A DNA stretch of 64,000 nt from Vulcanimicrobiota bacterium (GTDB lineage: Bacteria > Vulcanimicrobiota > Xenobia > Xenobiales > JADMJV01). Positions 35,764-44,073 of the stretch are shown piece by piece. Within the stretch, counting starts at the first letter, position 1. Each line of letters opens with the position of its first letter. The notes beneath the pieces were generated by a model. It was not told the origin of the DNA. It made no database searches and was given only the letters and a program-made list of their open reading frames with translations. The stretch covers positions 264,076 to 328,075 of the forward strand of contig JAHBVR010000011.1 of assembly GCA_019637395.1 (NCBI GenBank), read 5' to 3'. The translations under genes and the position numbers were made by a program.

Positions 35764-38700
35764 GTCGGCGAATTATATGCGATCCGGCTCTGAGACTCAA
35801 TAGAGCCAGCCTTGACCGCCTGGATGGCGGCAAAGATGGCCTCGTGGGTGGCCGGGGAAGCCAGCGCCACTTCTTTGGGTTTTTCCGGAGCAAAGGCGGC
35901 GATGGCCTCGCGGATCGCCTCACGGACCGAAAGCGCCAGCATGAAGGGCGGTTCCCCTACCGCCTTGCTGCCGTGAATGACCCCGGGCTGGGTCGCTTTC
36001 GGCAGCAAAGTCACGTTGAATTCGGCGGGGGCATCCCCGATCGAGGGGATCTGGTAGGTGCTGGCGGAGTGGGAAAGCAGCCGGCCGTCCTGGCTCCACT
36101 TAAGTTCCTCGCCGGTCAGCCAGCCCATGCCCTGGACGAAGGCGCCTTCGATCTGGCCGCGATCGACGTTGGGATTAAGCGAGTCGCCCACGTCCTGCAG
36201 GATGTCCACGCGCAGCACGCGCTTCATTCCCGTCAAACCGTCCACTTCGACTTCGCTGATGGCGGCGCCGTAGGCGTAGTAGTAAAACGGAATGCCGTGA
36301 CCCTTCTTTTTATCGTAGGCCAGTCCGGGCGTCCGGTAATATCCGGTGGTCGAGAGCGATACCTGGCTGAGGTAAGCGCGGTCGACCACCTCGGCGAAAG
36401 GCAGCTCGCCGATGCGGTCGCCGGCGAACTGCAGGCTTTCGGCGGCGCTCGGCTTGCCCTGCTCGGCCAGCATGCGGGCGGCCACTTCGGCCAGGCGCGC
36501 GCGTAGAATCTCACAGGCGGCGCGCACGGCCGCCCCATTCAGATCGGCTCCGCTGGAGGCGGCCGTGGGCGAGGTATTGGGCACCTTATCGGTGCGCGTC
36601 TTCATCACTCGCACCTGGTCGGCGGAAAGGCCCAGCTCGCGCATGGCTACGCCGCGCATCTTGGTGTACAGGCCCTGGCCCATCTCGGTGCCGCCGTGAT
36701 TGACCTGCACCGTTCCGTCCCGATAGATATGCACCAGGGCACCGGCCTGATTCAAGAACGAGGCGGTGAAAGAAATACCGAATTTGACCGGCGTCATGGC
36801 CAGCCCGCGCTTCTTGTGCGGGTGGCGGCTGTTCCATTCGGCTATGGCGGCGCGGCGCTCGGCCAGCTTGCCCTGTTCGCGCAACCATTCCCAGATCAGG
36901 GGAATGCGATTGTCTCCCAGCGGCTGCCCGTAGTGGGTGGTGTTGGTGGGGCCGCTGCCATGGTAAAGATTGCGCTCGCGCACCAGCTCGGGCTCCAGGC
37001 CCAGATGGCGGGCCACGCGATCCATCATTTCCTCGATGTAGACCATCCCCTGGGGGCCGCCGAAGCCGCGATAGGCCGTGTGGGAGCAATTGTTGGTCTT
37101 GCCCACCTGGCCGGTGAACTCGACCGCCGGGATATAGTAAGCGTTATCCAGGTGGAAAAGAGCGCGATCCAGGATCGATTCGGAAAGATCCAGCGCCCAA
37201 CCCCCATCGGAGACGAGCCGGGCCCGGGCCGCCGTCAGGCGCCCTTCGCCATCAAAACCGACCTCATACTGGCCAAAGAAAGGATGGCGTTTGCCGGTGG
37301 CCGTCATGTCGATGTCGCGATCGAGCTGCAGGCGCACCGGCTGACCCGTTTTCCAGGCGGCCAGCGCCACCAGCGAGGCCCAACCGTTGCCCTGGGTCTC
37401 TTTGCCGCCAAAGCCGCCGCCCATGCGCGGCGCCTCGACCACCACTTTGTTGCGCGGCAAATGCAGCACGTGGGAGACCACCGCCTGAATCTCCGAAGGA
37501 TGCTGGGTCGAGGAACAGACGAAGATGTCGCCATCGTCGCCCCGTTCGGCCCAGGCCGCCTGAGCCTCCAGGTAAAAATGCTCCTGCCCCCCCAGGTCAA
37601 ACTCACCCCGCAGGACATGGGGACTGCCTTTCAGGGCAGCCTCCACATCGCCGCGTCGAATCACGTGGGGGTCGGTATGAAAAGAATCCTGGGCCAGGGC
37701 CTGGCGGGCGTTGCGAATCTGGGGCAGCGGCTCGTATTCCACCACCACGGCGCGAGCCGCCTGTTTGCACTCTTCAAGAGTGCGCCCTACCACGGCGGCC
37801 ACCATCTGCCCGTGATAGCAGACCAGCCCGTCCCCAAACAGGGCCTCGTCCTGGCGCAGGGCGCCGATGTCATTGATACCCGGCACGTCTTGGGCGGTCA
37901 ACACCTTGACCACGCCCGGCATCCCTTCAGCGGCCGCGATATCCAACCGGGTTACCCGGGCATGGGCCTGGGTGGAAAGAACGGGCCAGACCTCGAGCAT
38001 GGTGCGGCGGCAGGCCTGATCGTCCACGTATTGAGCGGTACCGGTCACGTGGCCGATGGCGCTCTCGTGCTTCAAAACGGCCTCGGCATAGGAACTTCCG
38101 ACGCAAAAATCGGGGGGCGCTTCTTCCTCTCCCAGCCAGAATTTTTCCAGCAGGCTGGGAACCAGTTCGCGGCGGAACCAGGCGCCGGCGCGCACGTCGT
38201 CGATGGGGGCAAACTCACCGGCCAGCACCTTTTTGGCCTCCTCGACGGTGGCCGCGTCCCAGGGCTTGCCGACCAGGAAGTCCTCGGTCTGGCGGGCCCG
38301 CGAGGGAATGGCGGCCACTCCGCCATAGGCCAGCCGAGCCCGGGTGACGACCCCCTGGGGGTCCAATTCGACGGCAAATCCCGCCGATACGATAGCAATA
38401 TCCAACTCGCGGCGTTTGGACACCTTGTAGGCAGCCACCCGGCTGGCGGTCCGGCGCGGAATGGACACCGACACCATCACCTCGTCGGCGGCCAGCACGG
38501 TCTTGCGGTAGGCCACGAAAAAATCGGCCAGCGCCACGCTGCGCGTGCCGTTGGGGCCGGCCAACTGCACGGAGGCGTCGAGCGAGAGCAGCACCGGCGC
38601 CATATCCCCGATGGGCGAAGCGGTGACCAGGTTGCCGCCCAGGCTGGCGCGATTACGGATCGGTCGCGAGGCGAAGACGAGCAGCATCTTTTGCAGCTGC

Positions 38701-39506
38701 GGAAATTCCCCCTCGAGCGACTCTTCCAGCGCCGTCAGCGAGGCCGCCGCGCCCACTACCAGGGCGTCTTCCCGGCGTTCGATGCGGGTCAACTCCGGCA
38801 CCGCCTCGGTGGAAATGAGTAAAGGATAGCGCCGGTTGGCTTTATTGATGTAGACGCCCAGTTCGGTGGCGCCGCAGACCAGTTCCGCCGCGGGATGCTG
38901 AGCGCGCAATTGCAGCAAATCTTTCAGCGAGGTGGGCCGCAGAAAACCGTTGTAATCCAGGGCCTGCAAAACCGGCGCGTCCTGGCCCAGGCGCTGCTGG
39001 AAACGGTCGCCGGCGTCACGGTTCTGCCGGGCTTCCAGAAAAGCATCGCGGATGGGCCGGTAGCCGGTGCAGCGGCACAGGTTGCCGTTCAACTGGTCGT
39101 TGACCTGCCAGGGTTCGCTCAAATTCTCGCGATAGTAGCCTTCGAACATGGAGGCGATGAAACCGGGGGTGCAAAAGCCGCACTGCGAACCGTAGTTGCG
39201 CACCATGGCGGCCTGCACGGGGTGCAACGCCTCCGGGGTGCCGATGCCTTCGACGGTGACCACTTCCCGGCCGGCCAGGCTGGGCAGCAGCGCGATGCAA
39301 CTGTTGATAGCGCGATAGGTGGTCTTGCCGGCCGCGTTGCGGTCGACCACGGCCACGGTGCAGGCTCCGCAGTCCCCTTCGGCACAGCCTTCTTTGGTGC
39401 CGGTGTGTCCCTGAGCGCGCAGGTAGCAGAGCAGCGATTGGTTGGTGGATTCCCCGGAGACACGCACGGTGCGTCCGTTCAAAACAAATTCAAAAGACGA
39501 TTCCAT
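35760..39506 (-). CDS. xdh: Xanthine dehydrogenase, single-chain (fused 2Fe-2S/FAD/Mo domains)
   Basis: 1248 aa; oxidises hypoxanthine to xanthine and urate with a molybdopterin cofactor. The N-terminus has EGCAEGDCGACTV (about 40-52, plant-type 2Fe-2S) and QCGFCTPGF (about 112-120, second cluster). The FAD domain spans about 180-470 with GGNLVTASPIGD. The Mo domain runs from about 490 to the end, with RMGGGFGGKETQGN near 750 and SPTAASSGADLNG near 1020. Most bacteria split this enzyme into XdhA and XdhB; a full fusion is more like eukaryotic enzymes. No XdhC maturation gene is in the window. Lies 37 bases downstream of puuD. Confidence 0.95.
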   Translation of the reverse strand: MESSFEFVLNGRTVRVSGESTNQSLLCYLRAQGHTGTKEGCAEGDCGACTVAVVDRNAAGKTTYRAINSCIALLPSLAGREVVTVEGIGTPEALHPVQAAMVRNYGSQCGFCTPGFIASMFEGYYRENLSEPWQVNDQLNGNLCRCTGYRPIRDAFLEARQNRDAGDRFQQRLGQDAPVLQALDYNGFLRPTSLKDLLQLRAQHPAAELVCGATELGVYINKANRRYPLLISTEAVPELTRIERREDALVVGAAASLTALEESLEGEFPQLQKMLLVFASRPIRNRASLGGNLVTASPIGDMAPVLLSLDASVQLAGPNGTRSVALADFFVAYRKTVLAADEVMVSVSIPRRTASRVAAYKVSKRRELDIAIVSAGFAVELDPQGVVTRARLAYGGVAAIPSRARQTEDFLVGKPWDAATVEEAKKVLAGEFAPIDDVRAGAWFRRELVPSLLEKFWLGEEEAPPDFCVGSSYAEAVLKHESAIGHVTGTAQYVDDQACRRTMLEVWPVLSTQAHARVTRLDIAAAEGMPGVVKVLTAQDVPGINDIGALRQDEALFGDGLVCYHGQMVAAVVGRTLEECKQAARAVVVEYEPLPQIRNARQALAQDSFHTDPHVIRRGDVEAALKGSPHVLRGEFDLGGQEHFYLEAQAAWAERGDDGDIFVCSSTQHPSEIQAVVSHVLHLPRNKVVVEAPRMGGGFGGKETQGNGWASLVALAAWKTGQPVRLQLDRDIDMTATGKRHPFFGQYEVGFDGEGRLTAARARLVSDGGWALDLSESILDRALFHLDNAYYIPAVEFTGQVGKTNNCSHTAYRGFGGPQGMVYIEEMMDRVARHLGLEPELVRERNLYHGSGPTNTTHYGQPLGDNRIPLIWEWLREQGKLAERRAAIAEWNSRHPHKKRGLAMTPVKFGISFTASFLNQAGALVHIYRDGTVQVNHGGTEMGQGLYTKMRGVAMRELGLSADQVRVMKTRTDKVPNTSPTAASSGADLNGAAVRAACEILRARLAEVAARMLAEQGKPSAAESLQFAGDRIGELPFAEVVDRAYLSQVSLSTTGYYRTPGLAYDKKKGHGIPFYYYAYGAAISEVEVDGLTGMKRVLRVDILQDVGDSLNPNVDRGQIEGAFVQGMGWLTGEELKWSQDGRLLSHSASTYQIPSIGDAPAEFNVTLLPKATQPGVIHGSKAVGEPPFMLALSVREAIREAIAAFAPEKPKEVALASPATHEAIFAAIQAVKAGSIESQSRIAYNSPT
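35772..35800 (-). promoter_or_regulatory. Internal promoter of the HD-domain gene
   Basis: On the minus strand: -35 TTGAGT (35795-35800), a 17-base spacer and a perfect -10 TATAAT (35772-35777). The GTG begins 8 bases later, so the mRNA should start at the start codon. The whole promoter lies within the last 14 codons of xdh. Confidence 0.7.
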
Positions 39507-39543
39507 ACGCTTCCGTGATTAGCTTGCGGCCGGGCCGGCTCCT

Positions 39544-40728
39544 TTATTTCAGAGGGCAGCCGGCGGCGATCCAGCGCCCCAACTGCTCGCGCTCTTCCGG
39601 GGTCATCTTGGTGGCGTTACCCAGTGGCATGACCTGGCGATCGACGGCCTGCATCTTGATACGCTCGGCCGCCTCCACGATCTCGCGGGGAGTGTCCAGG
39701 CGGAGCCCCTTGGGAGCTTCCACAAAGCCCATGCCAGGCGATTCCGAATGGCACACGGCGCAGCGCTGGGCGACGATGACGCGCACTTCGGCGAACGGAG
39801 GAGCATCGCCGGCGGCCGGAGCTGGAGGCTTGGGAGCCGGCCAGGTCACCCAGAAGATGGCCGCGGTGGACAGGGCCGCGAAAGCCCCCGCGATCTTACC
39901 GGCGGTGGTAAAACCCACCAGAAAAAGGTGGCGCATGCCGGCTCCGAAGACGATGAACAGGGCCATCAACAACCAGTTGAGCGGGTGGCCGAAGATGCCG
40001 GCGAAGTGGTTGCTCAGCATCAGGAAAATGACCGGGAAAGTGAAGTAGGTGTTGTGAGTGGAGCGGAACTTGGCGTGCTTGCCCAGGCCATAGTCCACTT
40101 CGCCGCCCTCAGCCGCGGTGGAATACATCTTGCGTTGCGGCGGAATGATGTGAATCCATACGTTGAAGGCCATCAACGAGGCCATGACGGCGCCCATCTG
40201 TAAGAAGGCGGCGCGGCCCGAGAGAGTGTGGGTCAGCCACCAGTCCAGGCCGAACAGGTAGGCCAGCGTGATGGAGCCGCACAAGAGGGTGCGGTGGCGC
40301 AGCGGAGTGCGCCACAGTCCGTCATACAAAATCCAGGAACCTACGATCGAACCCAGGCTGACTCCGACGGCCTGCAAACCGCTGAGCGGGCGCACATCCG
40401 GATCCACCATATAAGAACTGGCGCTCAGCCAGTAGACCACGATCAGCAGCAGAAAGCCGCTGATCCAGGTGCCGGTAGCCTCCATCCAGAACCAGCGCAG
40501 CCGCGGAGGCAGCTTGCCGGCTTTGAGCGGCCGCTTTTCCACCGTGTAGTAGCTGCCGCCATGGATCAGCCAGGTGATGCCGGTGACGTAGGGGCGTTTC
40601 TCCGGATCCTCGTACATGTGCTTGTCCAGCCACATGAACAGCAGCGAATCGCCGATCCACATAATCGCGGTGATTACGTGGATCCAGCGGAGCAAGATAC
40701 CGAGCCATTCCTCGAAGGGGCCTAACAT
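39544..40728 (-). CDS. puuD: Membrane urate oxidase PuuD with cytochrome c domain
   Basis: 394 aa. About eight transmembrane helices form the N-terminal part, starting LLRWIHVITAIMWIGDSLLF. A C-terminal c-type cytochrome domain carries the heme motif CAVCH (residues 323-327) and a likely Met ligand in QVMPLGNATKM. PuuD oxidises urate to 5-hydroxyisourate, passing electrons to the respiratory chain instead of making H2O2 as soluble uricase does. Between uraH (87-base gap) and xdh (37-base gap), it is clearly part of the purine operon. Confidence 0.95.
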   Translation of the reverse strand: MLGPFEEWLGILLRWIHVITAIMWIGDSLLFMWLDKHMYEDPEKRPYVTGITWLIHGGSYYTVEKRPLKAGKLPPRLRWFWMEATGTWISGFLLLIVVYWLSASSYMVDPDVRPLSGLQAVGVSLGSIVGSWILYDGLWRTPLRHRTLLCGSITLAYLFGLDWWLTHTLSGRAAFLQMGAVMASLMAFNVWIHIIPPQRKMYSTAAEGGEVDYGLGKHAKFRSTHNTYFTFPVIFLMLSNHFAGIFGHPLNWLLMALFIVFGAGMRHLFLVGFTTAGKIAGAFAALSTAAIFWVTWPAPKPPAPAAGDAPPFAEVRVIVAQRCAVCHSESPGMGFVEAPKGLRLDTPREIVEAAERIKMQAVDRQVMPLGNATKMTPEEREQLGRWIAAGCPLK

Positions 40729-40815
40729 GGAGAGCCCCTGATTCGCAGCCTACGCGGCGCTACCCTTGCTGGAAGATGATTTCGAGAGAATTTCTAGAAC
40801 GGGCCGGCGGTGCAA

Positions 40816-41160
40816 TCAACTTCCGCGATAGGTGCTGTAGGCGTAGGGCGAAACGAGCAAAGGCACGTGATAGTGCGCCCCGGCCTCGCCGATGCCGAAG
40901 CCGATCGGAATCACGTCCAAAAAGGGGACTTCCGCCAGGCTCACCCCCCGTTTTCGGAAATAGCTTCCGGCCTCGAACTCGAGCGTGTAGGTGCCCGCTT
41001 TGAGAGCCTCACCCTCCAGCAAGGGCCGGTCCACCCGGCCGTCAGAATTGGTGGTGGTTTCCACCAGCAGCTTCTTAGAACTGTCAAAGAGGCGAAGGGT
41101 CAGGCCGGCTGCCGGGCAGCCGTGCGCGGTATCCAGAACGTGCGTCGTCAGTTTTCCCAT
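40816..41160 (-). CDS. uraH: 5-Hydroxyisourate hydrolase
   Basis: 114 aa, transthyretin-like. Hydrolyses 5-hydroxyisourate to OHCU. The start [15 protein letters not shown] holds the first catalytic His, the middle has [11 protein letters not shown] with the Arg, and the C-terminus ends in the diagnostic tetrapeptide YRGS. The 41160 ATG gives the family's normal length; an upstream in-frame ATG at 41202 would run into puuE. First gene of the leftward operon uraH-puuD-xdh. TAATAT lies 7 bases before the ATG, so this mRNA may also be leaderless. Confidence 0.95.
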   Translation of the reverse strand: MGKLTTHVLDTAHGCPAAGLTLRLFDSSKKLLVETTTNSDGRVDRPLLEGEALKAGTYTLEFEAGSYFRKRGVSLAEVPFLDVIPIGFGIGEAGAHYHVPLLVSPYAYSTYRGS

Positions 41161-41200
41161 AGAGCGGATATTATGATCAATCGACAGGAAAGGGCAAATC
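41161..41200. promoter_or_regulatory. Overlapping divergent promoters of the two purine operons
   Basis: Only 40 bases separate the uraH and puuE start codons. The AT-rich ATATTATGAT supplies TATTAT (41169-41174) as -10 for puuE and TAATAT (41168-41173, minus) as -10 for uraH, so both -10 boxes are nearly the same DNA. puuE has an SD-like AGGAAAGG (41187-41194). RNA polymerase cannot occupy both at once, so the two operons are probably co-regulated by one factor. Confidence 0.55.
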
Positions 41201-42100
41201 ATGAGTTCAGATCCCCGTGACTACGTGGGCTACGGCCAACATCCACCGCATCCGAAATGGCCCGGCAACGCGCGCGTGGCCGTGCAGGTGGTGCTTAACT
41301 ACGAAGAGGGCGGCGAGAACTGCGTGCTCAACGGTGACCCCGCCGCCGAGACCTTCCTTTCCGAAATCATCAACGCGCCCCGGGTAGAGGGGCGCCACAT
41401 GAGTATGGAGCAGATTTATGAATATGGCAGCCGCGCCGGCGTCTGGCGTCTGTTGCGTTTGTTCCGCAAATACAAGATTCCGGTGACCATCTTCGCGGTG
41501 GCCCTGGCCTTGGAAAAATACCCCGAAATGGCGCGGGTCTTCGTGGACGAAGGCCATGAGATTTGCTCCCACGGCTACCGCTGGATCAATTATCAGGATG
41601 TGGATGAAGCCACCGAGCGCGAGCACATGAACAAGGCCATCGAGATCATCCAGAGGCTGACCGGCGCGCCGCCGCTGGGCTGGTACACGGGCCGCACCAG
41701 CCCCAACACGCGCCGCCTGGTGGCCGAAAACGGCTCCTTCCTCTATGATGCCGACGACTACAGCGACGACCTGCCCTTCTGGACCCATACCGCCGGCAAA
41801 CCGCAGTTGATCGTGCCCTACACCCTGGACACCAACGACATGCGCTTCGCTTCCCCCCAGGGATTCAACACCGGCGACCATTTTTTCACCTATCTCAAGG
41901 ATGCTTTTGACACTCTCTATGAAGAAGGAGCCAGCGCGCCCAAAATGCTGTCGGTGGGCCTGCACTGCCGCCTCATAGGCCGGCCCGGCCGCATCGCGGG
42001 ATTGGAGAAATTCTTCCAGCACATCACGGCCCATAAAGATGTCTGGATCTGCCGCCGGATCGACATCGCCCGCCACTGGCACGAGCACCATCCCGCATGA
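41201..42100 (+). CDS. puuE: Allantoinase PuuE (polysaccharide-deacetylase type)
   Basis: 299 aa. Converts allantoin to allantoate without needing metals in the usual PuuE way. The family pattern is clear: [17 protein letters not shown] at the start, [46 protein letters not shown] and [10 protein letters not shown] in the middle, and [18 protein letters not shown] near the end. The ATGA overlap with uraD supports co-translation. It starts the rightward purine operon with its own SD and promoter. Confidence 0.96.
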   Translation: MSSDPRDYVGYGQHPPHPKWPGNARVAVQVVLNYEEGGENCVLNGDPAAETFLSEIINAPRVEGRHMSMEQIYEYGSRAGVWRLLRLFRKYKIPVTIFAVALALEKYPEMARVFVDEGHEICSHGYRWINYQDVDEATEREHMNKAIEIIQRLTGAPPLGWYTGRTSPNTRRLVAENGSFLYDADDYSDDLPFWTHTAGKPQLIVPYTLDTNDMRFASPQGFNTGDHFFTYLKDAFDTLYEEGASAPKMLSVGLHCRLIGRPGRIAGLEKFFQHITAHKDVWICRRIDIARHWHEHHPA

Positions 42101-42546
42101 ACAAGCAAGACTTCGTTAAAAAATACGGCAGCATCTACGAACACTCGCCATGGGTGGCCGAAGCGGCCTATGGTTCCGAAGACCTGCCCGCTGCCATGCG
42201 CTCCGCCGTGGAAGCGGCCGGACGCGAGCAGCAGCTGGCCTTGCTGCGAGCCCATCCCGACCTGGGCGAAAAACTGGACACGCTCACGCCTGATTCCGTC
42301 TCCGAGCAGCAGGGAGCCGGGCTCAATCTGTGCAGCCCCGAGGAGTTCCGCGAGTTCCACGAGCTCAACCGGACCTACAAAGAGAAATTCGGCTTCCCCT
42401 TTATCGTGGCCGTCAAGGGACTGAACCGCCAGGACATCCTGCAGCGCTTTCGCGAGCGCATTCACAACTCGGCCGAGGCCGAGTTCCGCACCGCCCTCGA
42501 TCAGGTCCACCGCATCGCGGCCTTCCGCCTGGCCGATCTCTCATGA
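42097..42546 (+). CDS. uraD: OHCU decarboxylase
   Basis: 149 aa. Decarboxylates 2-oxo-4-hydroxy-4-carboxy-5-ureidoimidazoline to S-allantoin. Family residues seen: the catalytic His in LLRAHPDLGEKL (near 60), the YGSEDLPAAM segment, and FHELNRTYKEKFGFPFIVAV (near 89-108). The length matches single-domain UraD. The ATG overlaps the puuE stop and the gene's TGA overlaps the allA ATG (ATGA both times), so translation is coupled. Confidence 0.95.
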   Translation: MNKQDFVKKYGSIYEHSPWVAEAAYGSEDLPAAMRSAVEAAGREQQLALLRAHPDLGEKLDTLTPDSVSEQQGAGLNLCSPEEFREFHELNRTYKEKFGFPFIVAVKGLNRQDILQRFRERIHNSAEAEFRTALDQVHRIAAFRLADLS

Positions 42547-43028
42547 AAACGCTCAAACCAGAACCCCTGACCCAAGAGGCCTTCGCGCCTTACGGTGAGG
42601 TCATCGAGGCGGCCAACGCCCGTGAAGTGCGCACCATAAACCATGGAAATACCCGTCGCTTTCATGATCTGGCCGGGGTGGAAGTGGGCGAAGGCAGGGC
42701 GCTGGTCAGTATCTTTCGCTCGACGCCCCTGCCCCGGCCCATTCCCCTCAAAGTAATGGAGGTGCACCCGCTGGGTTCGCAGGCCTTTATACCGTTGAGC
42801 GGCCGGCCTTATCTGGTGGTGGTGGCCGGACCGGGTGAGTTTCAAGTCAAAAACTTGCGGGTTTTCTTAGCCGGTCCTCAACAAGGAGTGAATTACCACC
42901 AGGGCTGCTGGCATCACTACAGCCTGGCCCTCGACGAAGTGTCCGACTTTCTGGTGATCGACCGGGACGGACCTGGAGACAACTGCCTGGAAGTGTTCCT
43001 GGATGAGGAGATCGTCATTGACTACTGA
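42543..43028 (+). CDS. allA: Ureidoglycolate lyase
   Basis: 161 aa. Splits ureidoglycolate to glyoxylate and urea. Signatures: EAFAPYGEVIE near the start, NHGNTRRFHDL, SIFRSTPLPRPIPLKVMEVH (about 58-77), GSQAFIPLSGRPYLVVVA (about 79-96), and NYHQGCWHHYSLAL (near 118), containing metal-binding His residues of the cupin fold. ATGA overlap with uraD; it overlaps the TTG start of allantoicase by 11 bases. Confidence 0.94.
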   Translation: MKTLKPEPLTQEAFAPYGEVIEAANAREVRTINHGNTRRFHDLAGVEVGEGRALVSIFRSTPLPRPIPLKVMEVHPLGSQAFIPLSGRPYLVVVAGPGEFQVKNLRVFLAGPQQGVNYHQGCWHHYSLALDEVSDFLVIDRDGPGDNCLEVFLDEEIVIDY

Positions 43029-44073
43029 TTTTTTGCCGGCCTTTTTAATCGGCTATTCCAATTCGGACTTCACCCTGCCCCACGAGGTCGTGCTCCCCGA
43101 CGAGGCTCCGGACTGCCGCCAGCAGTTCACTCACATGGGGGCCCGCTACTCTGGCTACGAAACCCCCCGCCACCGGGCCACCACCCCCCGGGCGGACGGC
43201 TTTCTTTATGATCACGACGCTCACCACTGGCTGCACATCGGTCTCAAGCAGCGCTCCGCAGTGCGGCGCCTGCGCATCAGCACCAAATGGTTCACGGGCA
43301 ATCAGGTGCGGGCCGTCTCCGTCTATCTGATCGACGAACTGACCGGCTCCAGACAGCTGGTGCTGGATAGAGTGCCGCTCCAGCCCGACGCCGATCACGA
43401 ATTTGCGGTGAGCGGCCTGGCCAGCGAGTGTCTGGTCGAGTGCTACTACGAGGGGGGCATCGCGCGCATTCAGCTCTTCGGCTCCCCCGCCGAAGAACTC
43501 TTGCCGGTCCGTCCCAACCTGCTGGAAGGTGCCAAAATATCCCACGTTTCCAACGACCACTACGGCAACCCGGCCATGGCCGTGGCCGGCCAGCGCAAGG
43601 AAAACCATATGGTGGGCTGGGAATCGGCGCGCACCGGTTTTGGCGAGCGCGCTCTTTTTCATCTGGAAAAACCGGCCATCATCCGGGAGATCGTGGTGGA
43701 TACCTATCTGCACCGGCTCAACCCGCCCCTATCCTGTCACGTTTTCGGTCTGAACGAGGGGGACGCAAGCGCCATTGAAGCCCACATGCAGCAGGCGCCG
43801 CGCTGGAAACTGGTGCTACCGAACGGTCAGGAAATCATTCCGGAGGACTTTCAAGCCTATATGCTGACTCAAAAGTACCTCGAGCATGGAGCCAGGCAGT
43901 TCACTATTCAACTGCATCAAACCTCAACAAAATGGCTACCGCTGCTTCCCCGGGGAGAGTTGGCGCCCGATCGCTATCATCGCTTTCGTGACCTGGCTTG
44001 CCCCGGCCCCATCACCCACCTGCTCTACATGCACTATCCCAATGGCGGCATCCACGGTCTCCAGGCGTTATGA
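43018..44073 (+). CDS. alc: Allantoicase
   Basis: 351 aa from TTG 43018. Hydrolyses allantoate to ureidoglycolate and urea. Signatures of the two-domain family: SNSDFTLPHEVVLP near the start, DGFLYDHDAHHWLHIGL, STKWFTGNQVRAVSVYL, then LLEGAKISHVSNDHYGNPAM near 173, GWESARTGFGE near 200, and a repeat of the STKWFTGN-type strand in the second domain. I prefer TTG 43018 because a strong AGGAG lies 6 bases upstream; the in-frame ATG at 43003 is weaker. The gene overlaps allA and the next gene (TTATGA). Confidence 0.93.
   Translation: MTTDFLPAFLIGYSNSDFTLPHEVVLPDEAPDCRQQFTHMGARYSGYETPRHRATTPRADGFLYDHDAHHWLHIGLKQRSAVRRLRISTKWFTGNQVRAVSVYLIDELTGSRQLVLDRVPLQPDADHEFAVSGLASECLVECYYEGGIARIQLFGSPAEELLPVRPNLLEGAKISHVSNDHYGNPAMAVAGQRKENHMVGWESARTGFGERALFHLEKPAIIREIVVDTYLHRLNPPLSCHVFGLNEGDASAIEAHMQQAPRWKLVLPNGQEIIPEDFQAYMLTQKYLEHGARQFTIQLHQTSTKWLPLLPRGELAPDRYHRFRDLACPGPITHLLYMHYPNGGIHGLQAL

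Noticed and set aside
36696-38822. A 708-codon open frame on the plus strand
   Set aside because: It is antisense to xdh, whose domains are all intact; the frame reflects high GC codon positions and its protein has no recognisable motif.
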